Below, one piece after another: positions 59,365-64,000 of a stretch of 64,000 nucleotides of DNA. The stretch is from positions 4,340,001 through 4,404,000 of the forward strand of contig NZ_JACCBU010000001.1 of assembly GCF_013407955.1 (NCBI RefSeq), read 5' to 3'. A model generated the notes under the pieces. That model searched no databases, had not been told where the DNA came from, and worked only from the letters and a program-made list of their open reading frames with translations. The translations under genes and the position numbers were made by a program. Source of the DNA: Microlunatus parietis (lineage in GTDB: Bacteria > Actinomycetota > Actinomycetes > Propionibacteriales > Propionibacteriaceae). Each line of letters begins with the position of its first letter. Positions within the stretch are counted from its first letter, which is position 1.

Positions 59365-60474
59365 GTGGACGACGAACTGATGGCGATCGGCCGTTTTGCG
59401 AAGCTCAGCGGGGTTTCCGTGCACGCGCTGCGCCACTACGACGAGGTCGGGCTGCTCCGGCCGGCCGAGGTGGACGGCGACACCAGCTATCGCCGCTACC
59501 GTCCCGAACAGATCCGGCTGGCCAAACTGATCCGGGCCCTGCGCGGACTCGATCTGCCGATCGAGGCGGTCCGGCAGGTGCTGGACAGCGACGAGGCCGA
59601 GGCCGAGCGGGTGCTGCTCGAGCACCGCCGCCGGCTGCAGTTGGAGCGAAGCCACCTGGACATCCGGATCGCCGATGTCAACCGCTTCCTGGAGAAGGGA
59701 CTCACCATGCCCACCCTGCAGACCGGCTGCCGGCCGGTCCAGTTCAAGCTCAGGGTCGACGATCACGAGGCGGCCCTGCCGCTCTATCGCGACGCGCTCG
59801 GCCTGCCGTACGGGGTTGCCCGGCGGACCAGCCACGGCAACGCGTCGGCGCTCACGTTCGGCACCTACGGGGAGGAGGACTTCTTCCTGATCTGGCTGCT
59901 GGACGATCCGCAGCGCGCCGACCTGCCCGGGCCGTCCACGTTCGGATTGCTCGTCGAAGATCTCGACGGCACGCATGCCGCGGCGCTGGCCGCCGGAGCC
60001 GTCGAGGTCACCTGCCCGCACACGCCGGAGGGGATGCCGCGCTGCTCCGCGATCAAGGACGCCGGCGGCAACTGGATCTGGCTCTATCAAGGTCAGCCGG
60101 GCTCGCCGGCGCCGTGTCAGCTGAAGCTCGCCGTCGACAATCTCGATCGCAGCATCGCCTTCTACACAACGGTCTTCGGGGGTCCGTACGAGACCGTGCG
60201 GCGCACCGGAAACGGCGACTTCTCGGCGATCACGTTCGGCGAGTACGGCAAGCCCGGCTTCTTCCTGCTGCACCTCATCGATGATCACGAACGGTTCGAC
60301 CGGCCGGGCCGGGCCGCCTTCTCGTTCCTGGTCGATGATCTTGACGCTGTCCATGCCCGGGCCCTTGCGGCGGGCGCCACGGAGCTGCATCCGCCGTCCG
60401 ATGCGGAAGGGATGCCGCGCAGCTCCGGGCTGCTCGACCCGGACGGCAACCAGGTTGGCCTCGCCCAAGGTTGA
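59365..60474 (+). CDS. MerR regulator fused to two VOC (glyoxalase-fold) domains
   Basis: A 369-residue protein. Residues 5-75 are a MerR winged helix (MAIGRFAKLSGVSVHALRHYDEVGLLRPAE), then a coiled helix to about 112. Two glyoxalase/VOC domains follow at about 125-245 (VQFKLRVDDHEAALPLYRDALG) and 250-368 (CQLKLAVDNLDRSIAFYTTVFG); each ends G-N-x-x-G/W-L. The VOC pair should bind a small molecule, perhaps an antibiotic, and act as effector domain. GTG start; promoter immediately upstream. Confidence 0.92.
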   Translation: MDDELMAIGRFAKLSGVSVHALRHYDEVGLLRPAEVDGDTSYRRYRPEQIRLAKLIRALRGLDLPIEAVRQVLDSDEAEAERVLLEHRRRLQLERSHLDIRIADVNRFLEKGLTMPTLQTGCRPVQFKLRVDDHEAALPLYRDALGLPYGVARRTSHGNASALTFGTYGEEDFFLIWLLDDPQRADLPGPSTFGLLVEDLDGTHAAALAAGAVEVTCPHTPEGMPRCSAIKDAGGNWIWLYQGQPGSPAPCQLKLAVDNLDRSIAFYTTVFGGPYETVRRTGNGDFSAITFGEYGKPGFFLLHLIDDHERFDRPGRAAFSFLVDDLDAVHARALAAGATELHPPSDAEGMPRSSGLLDPDGNQVGLAQG

Positions 60475-60495
60475 GCCCTGCGGCAGGATGGGCCG

Positions 60496-61209
60496 GTGAC
60501 CAGCACCGAGCCGGACATCGCCGAGTCCATGATCGACATCTCGGCGGGCTGGATCCGCCTGGTCGACGAGGGCAGCCGCCGTCGTTGGCCGGTCGACCTG
60601 GAGCCGTACGCGATCTCGGCGCGACCGGTCACCCGGGCCGACCTGGCCGGCCTGAACGGGAACTGGCCGGACGGGCCGGGTGAACCGGACGCCCCCGCGA
60701 CCGAACTCTCCTGGCTGGACGCCCTCGACGTCTGCAACCGGCTCTCCGAAGCGGCCGGGCTGCGGCCCTGCTACGTGATCGCCGAAGATCGCGACGGTTT
60801 GGACGCGACCTGGGACCGGGACGCCGACGGCTATCGGCTGCCGACCGAGGCCGAATGGGAGTACGCCTGCCGGGCAGGTGATACCGGCGCCCGCTACGGC
60901 GACCTGGACGAGATCGCCTGGCACGCCGGAAACTCCGGCGGCACCCCGCACCCGGTCGGGACGAAGGAGCCGAACGCCTGGGGCCTGTCGGACCTGATCG
61001 GCAACGTCTGGGAGTGGTGCTGGGACCTGTTCGCCCCGGACCTCTACGGCCCGTACCGGGTGTTCCGCGGCGGCGGCTGGAATGATCAACCGCAGGCCTG
61101 CCGGGCCTCCTGCCGGCGGAAGAGTCACCCGACGTTCCGAATGGATGATCTTGGCTTCCGGCTCGCCCGGTCGCGCCCGGCTGACGGGTCAGCCGAAGTC
61201 GGCGAATAG
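60496..61209 (+). CDS. SUMF1/EgtB/PvdO-fold protein
   Basis: A 237-residue protein. YRLPTEAEWEYACRAG, GLSDLIGNVWEWCWD and YRVFRGGGWNDQ are hallmarks of the formylglycine-generating-enzyme-like fold. The C-terminus has CRASCRRKSHPTFRMDDLGFRLA. The C-x3-C pair is spaced one shorter than the copper-binding Cys pair of true FGE (C-x4-C), so enzyme activity on sulfatases is doubtful. No sulfatase gene is in the window. GTG start, 21 bases after the MerR-VOC gene, so possibly co-transcribed. Confidence 0.88.
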   Translation: MTSTEPDIAESMIDISAGWIRLVDEGSRRRWPVDLEPYAISARPVTRADLAGLNGNWPDGPGEPDAPATELSWLDALDVCNRLSEAAGLRPCYVIAEDRDGLDATWDRDADGYRLPTEAEWEYACRAGDTGARYGDLDEIAWHAGNSGGTPHPVGTKEPNAWGLSDLIGNVWEWCWDLFAPDLYGPYRVFRGGGWNDQPQACRASCRRKSHPTFRMDDLGFRLARSRPADGSAEVGE

Positions 61210-61398
61210 GCGCCGATCGAGTCCGTCGACCGTCATCAACCCGCCGTACGGAACGATCCACAGCTTCACGCTCGCGAGCCTAGCGATGTTGTCGCGAAAA
61301 CTCCTCAACTCGAGCACTGGAAGCCGCTACAACGTTGAACTTGCTGAGTTGAAGAGCTTTGACGACAGCCCAACCGCGAGCGCCCGTAGGCTGGCCCC

Positions 61399-62169
61399 GT
61401 GACAGCGTCCAGGATTGCGATCTTCTCCGACGTGCATGGCAATGTCCCGGCGCTGGAGGCGGTGCTCGCGGACGCCGCCGCGGCCGGGGTGACCGAGTTC
61501 TGGATCGTCGGTGATCATGCCGCGAACGGTCCCCGTCCCGCCGAGGTGCTGCGCCGGCTCACCGGATTGCCGAGCACCAAGATCATCCGGGGCAACACGG
61601 ACCGCTACGTGGCGACCGGTGATCATCCGCGGGTGGCGGGCTCGGTCGAGACGGTACGGACGCCGGAGGAGATCGGCGTGCTGCTCCGTACCGTGGCCGC
61701 GATCTCGTGGACCCGCGGCGTGATCACGGAGGCTGGCTTCCTGCCCTGGCTGAGCTCCCTGCCGCTGGACGCCCGCACGACGCTGCCGGACGGCACCCGG
61801 GTCCTGCTCGTGCACGCGGCTTCGGGCACCGACGACGGGTCGGGCATCGACCCGACGCTGACCGATGACGGGATACGGTCAGCGATCACGGGTGCCGAGG
61901 CCGAGTTGATCTTCGTCGGGCACACCCACAAGCCGCTGGACCGCACCGTCGACGGGATCCGGGTGATCAACTCCGGCAGTGTCAGCCTGCCCGCGACTGC
62001 CGAACGCCGGGCCTGCTGGACCCTGCTCACCGCCGACGAACACGGCCACACGGCCGAGCCGCGGCGGGTCGACTACGACCTGGACGAGGTGCTGGCCGAT
62101 CTGCACCGGGTCGCCCACCCGTCGGCGGTCTGGCTGCAACAGAAGTTCCGCAGTCAGCCGGCCAGATAA
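61399..62169 (+). CDS. Calcineurin-like metallophosphoesterase
   Basis: A 256-residue protein. RIAIFSDVHGNVPALEAVL (DxH), FWIVGDHAANGP (GD), IRGNTDRY (GN-D), LLVHAASG (H) and FVGHTHKPLDRT (GHTH) give all metal motifs of YfcE/MJ0936-like phosphodiesterases. In the second motif H replaces the usual x in GDxxxxGP, which is minor. GTG start with a TAGGCT element seven bases before it, so it may be leaderless. The 3' end overlaps the convergent gene by 16 bases. Confidence 0.93.
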   Translation: MTASRIAIFSDVHGNVPALEAVLADAAAAGVTEFWIVGDHAANGPRPAEVLRRLTGLPSTKIIRGNTDRYVATGDHPRVAGSVETVRTPEEIGVLLRTVAAISWTRGVITEAGFLPWLSSLPLDARTTLPDGTRVLLVHAASGTDDGSGIDPTLTDDGIRSAITGAEAELIFVGHTHKPLDRTVDGIRVINSGSVSLPATAERRACWTLLTADEHGHTAEPRRVDYDLDEVLADLHRVAHPSAVWLQQKFRSQPAR

Positions 62170-62540
62170 GCGTCGGCCAACGCCTTCGGTGCCTTGGCCA
62201 GCCAGGCGTCGATGATCAACTCGCGAAGCTCCTTGCGGCCGACGGTTTCGAGCTGGATCAGCACCGCCGCGAAGCCGTCGAAGTGCGGGATGGTGAAGAC
62301 GGCGGCGGAGCTCCCCGCCAGCACGGCCTCCTTCTCGGCCAGGTCGCCGACGCTCACCGCAAGGATCGGCCCGCTCGGCGGGGTCTCGTCGCCGTACCGC
62401 TTCACGTCGGCCTTGCTGAACGGCCGGTCCCAGGCGAACGCCTGCTTGCCGACGAACCAGGTCGGGTGGCCGTGTCGCTCGCCGGTGGTCACCTCGGGCA
62501 GCTCGGCGATGATCTTCTCGACATCCTTGACGGTCGCCAT
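62154..62540 (-). CDS. MmcQ/YjbR family protein
   Basis: A 128-residue protein. MATVKDVEKIIAELPEVTTGERHGHPTWFVGKQAFAWDRPF opens the MmcQ/YjbR fold; AVFTIPHFDGFAAVLIQLETV and ELIIDAWLAKAPKALADAYL complete it. The fold is related to DNA-binding CyaY-like proteins; the role is unknown. ATG at 62540 is chosen because the domain begins there. Confidence 0.9.
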   Translation of the reverse strand: MATVKDVEKIIAELPEVTTGERHGHPTWFVGKQAFAWDRPFSKADVKRYGDETPPSGPILAVSVGDLAEKEAVLAGSSAAVFTIPHFDGFAAVLIQLETVGRKELRELIIDAWLAKAPKALADAYLAG

Positions 62541-62550
62541 GATCGCGACC

Positions 62551-63456
62551 CTACGCCGACCGGACCAGACGGTCGAGGGCCGCGCCGAGATCGGCCCGGA
62601 CCTCGGCCGAGAGCGCGGCGGCGGGCGGCACCAGCGCGTCGGAACAGAGGCCGGCCCAGGCCAGCGCGGCCTTCCAGCCGGCCGGCGACTGACCGACCCG
62701 GCAGGCCGTGACGATCGCCGTGAGCTCCCGCTGCGCACGTCGGGCGGTGTCAAGATCACCGGCGGCGACCGCGTCGTGGACGGCCCGGCCGAGCCGCGGC
62801 ACCAGGTTCATCCCGGCAGCGATCATGCCGTGCGCGCCGGCGACCAGGGACACCAGCTGCAGGGTGTCGCTGCCGGTGAGCACCGCGAAGTCGGCGCCGG
62901 CGGTGGCGTGCAGCACCTGCTGCAGGTACTCCACGTCGCGGCTGCTGTCCTTGATCCCGATCACGTTGGGCAACGCGGCCAGCTCGGCCACCGCAGCCGG
63001 CGCGATACTGATCTTGGTCATCGCCGGGATGTTGTACAGCACCAGCGGACAGCCGGTCCGTTCGGCGACGGTCCGATACCAGGCGAGCACCTCGCCCGGT
63101 GCCTGCGGATAGTACGGGGACGGCGCCAGCAACACCGCGCTCGCGCCGGCCGCGGCGAGGGCGGCCACCTCGGCGACCGCGTCCGGAAGGTTCAGCGAGG
63201 AGGCGGCCGGGACGACGATCCGGCCGGGTCCGACTCGCTCCCGTACCGACTGCAGGACGGCCAGCCGCTGGGCCCGGGTGAGCCGCGGCCCCTCGCCGGT
63301 CGAACCGGTCGGGCAGATCGCATCGATCCCGCCGCCGACCACCCGGTCCAACAGGCGGGACAACCCGGCCGGATCAAGATCACCCGTCGCCGGGTCGATC
63401 GGCGTCGCCAGCGCGACGTGGACCCCGTGCAGCTGTTCGGCCTTGATCAAGATCAT
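62551..63456 (-). CDS. DapA-family aldolase (dihydrodipicolinate synthase/N-acetylneuraminate lyase type)
   Basis: A 301-residue class I aldolase. ICPTGSTGEGPRLT matches the GTTGE motif, PLVLYNIPAMTKI supplies the catalytic Tyr, and VIGIKDSSRDVEYL the Schiff-base Lys. Housekeeping DapA cannot be distinguished from paralogues that cleave keto-sugar acids. It diverges from the gamma-glutamyltransferase gene over 46 bases. Confidence 0.9.
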   Translation of the reverse strand: MILIKAEQLHGVHVALATPIDPATGDLDPAGLSRLLDRVVGGGIDAICPTGSTGEGPRLTRAQRLAVLQSVRERVGPGRIVVPAASSLNLPDAVAEVAALAAAGASAVLLAPSPYYPQAPGEVLAWYRTVAERTGCPLVLYNIPAMTKISIAPAAVAELAALPNVIGIKDSSRDVEYLQQVLHATAGADFAVLTGSDTLQLVSLVAGAHGMIAAGMNLVPRLGRAVHDAVAAGDLDTARRAQRELTAIVTACRVGQSPAGWKAALAWAGLCSDALVPPAAALSAEVRADLGAALDRLVRSA

Positions 63457-63502
63457 CACCCACCCTGCCTCGACGGAAAGCGTATCGCCTAGATTGATGA
63501 TC

Positions 63503-64000
63503 ATGACGGGTGAACTCACGGGGCGGATCGTTTCGCCGGACGCGCGGGCCACCCGAGCCGGCGAGCAGGTGCTGGCCGACGGCGGCAGCGCGGCCGACGC
63601 GGTGATCGCGACCGCCGCCGTGCTCTGCGTCGTGTCGCCGCACATGGTGACGATCGGCGGCGACAGCTGGACCCTGGCCGGCCCGGCCGATGGCGCCGTA
63701 CAAGCGATCAACGGCACCGGCCGCGCCCCGCAGGGCCTCACCCCGGAGCACCTGCGTGGGCTCGGGCAGACGACGATGCCGGGGTCGGGCGTGCACAGCA
63801 TCAGCGTGCCCGGGCTGCCGTCGGCCTGGCACGAACTGCACCTGCGATACGGGACCAGGCCGCTCGCCGAGCTGCTGGCGCCGGCGATCGAGCTGGCCCG
63901 GGACGGCGCCGAGGTCGCGCCGAGCCTGGCCCGCGACCTGGCCCAGTACGCCGACCGGCTCGCCGAGGACCCCGGTGCGCGGGCCCTGTTCCTGAACGCG
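63503..64000 (+). CDS. Gamma-glutamyltransferase family protein, N-terminal part
   Basis: The gene runs off the right edge after 166 codons. It starts MTGELTGRIVSPDARATRAGEQVLADGGSAADAVIATAAVLCVVSPHMVTIGGD, the classical GGT opening (GGxAxDAAVA...VxPxxxGxGG), then PGLPSAWHELHLRYGTRPLAELLAPAIELARDG. The catalytic Thr of the small subunit lies outside. No signal peptide is seen, unlike exported GGTs. ATG at 63503. Confidence 0.9.
   Translation, partial: MTGELTGRIVSPDARATRAGEQVLADGGSAADAVIATAAVLCVVSPHMVTIGGDSWTLAGPADGAVQAINGTGRAPQGLTPEHLRGLGQTTMPGSGVHSISVPGLPSAWHELHLRYGTRPLAELLAPAIELARDGAEVAPSLARDLAQYADRLAEDPGARALFLNA

Noticed and set aside
59230..61128. N-terminal 600-residue extension of the PhoD reading frame
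   Set aside because: The minus-strand frame stays open to 61128, but this part is antisense to the MerR-VOC and SUMF1 genes, is Arg/Pro/Gln-rich, and precedes a clear Tat signal. High GC makes such long antisense frames common.

Overview
This is a high-GC, tightly packed bacterial chromosome segment whose features all point to Actinomycetota. The evidence is about 70% G+C, frequent GTG starts, many ATGA/GTGA gene overlaps, several probably leaderless transcripts, and actinobacterial families (PRC-barrel, DUF4383, GAF-ANTAR, DUF5937-ArsR, ACR3-type ars operon, DUF202 pairs). Gene content resembles the Propionibacteriales (Microlunatus-like), but no rRNA or universal marker is present to prove it. 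I see no phage, insertion sequence, CRISPR array or origin.

Layout. 1-6 kb: the start of a fructosamine-kinase-like gene, tRNA-Asp and tRNA-Phe, an anti-sigma-like protein, a ceramidase-like/SIS pair, a TfoX-N protein, an APH-fold kinase and tRNA-Glu. 6-20 kb: folD, a large secreted SH3/RlpA wall protein with MtrA-like boxes upstream, a zincin, an SGNH hydrolase, two DUF202 proteins, a membrane-anchored protein that looks like an isolated GroEL apical domain, a KAS III enzyme, a quinone-oxidoreductase-like enzyme, a methyltransferase, two Gfo/Idh/MocA dehydrogenases, a membrane zinc peptidase and tRNA-Lys. 20-30 kb: an accessory-looking stretch directly after tRNA-Lys with a hydrolase/TetR pair, a third Gfo/Idh/MocA enzyme, an APH kinase, an acyltransferase, nhaA, and two frameshifted genes.

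31-45 kb is a stress-type neighbourhood: PRC-barrel protein, stand-alone LigD polymerase domain, hemerythrin, DUF4383, Hsp20 with a MerR-type partner, three related small membrane proteins with helical tails, ArsR/SRPBCC, hydrolase/TetR, and SulP/MerR. 45.4-47.9 kb is an arsenic resistance operon (arsR, acr3, two arsC-like genes). 48-50.4 kb holds an ATP-dependent DNA ligase directly joined to a nucleotide cyclase that resembles PycC of Pycsar defence systems. 50.5-64 kb holds a GAF-ANTAR regulator, a methyltransferase with an in-frame amber codon near its expected start, a P-loop kinase, two MFS transporters, an ECF sigma/anti-sigma pair, a multidomain PhoD phosphatase, a MerR-VOC-VOC regulator with a textbook 19-bp-spacer promoter, a SUMF1-fold protein, a metallophosphoesterase, an MmcQ/YjbR protein, a DapA-family enzyme and the start of a gamma-glutamyltransferase gene.

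The most unusual signals are the membrane-tethered GroEL-apical-like protein (12390-13085), the ligase-cyclase operon (48079-49830), and a window-wide excess of the palindrome TGATCA and related GATC words, with about 120 copies by hand count against about 4 expected from base composition alone. All family calls are by eye; no database search was run.
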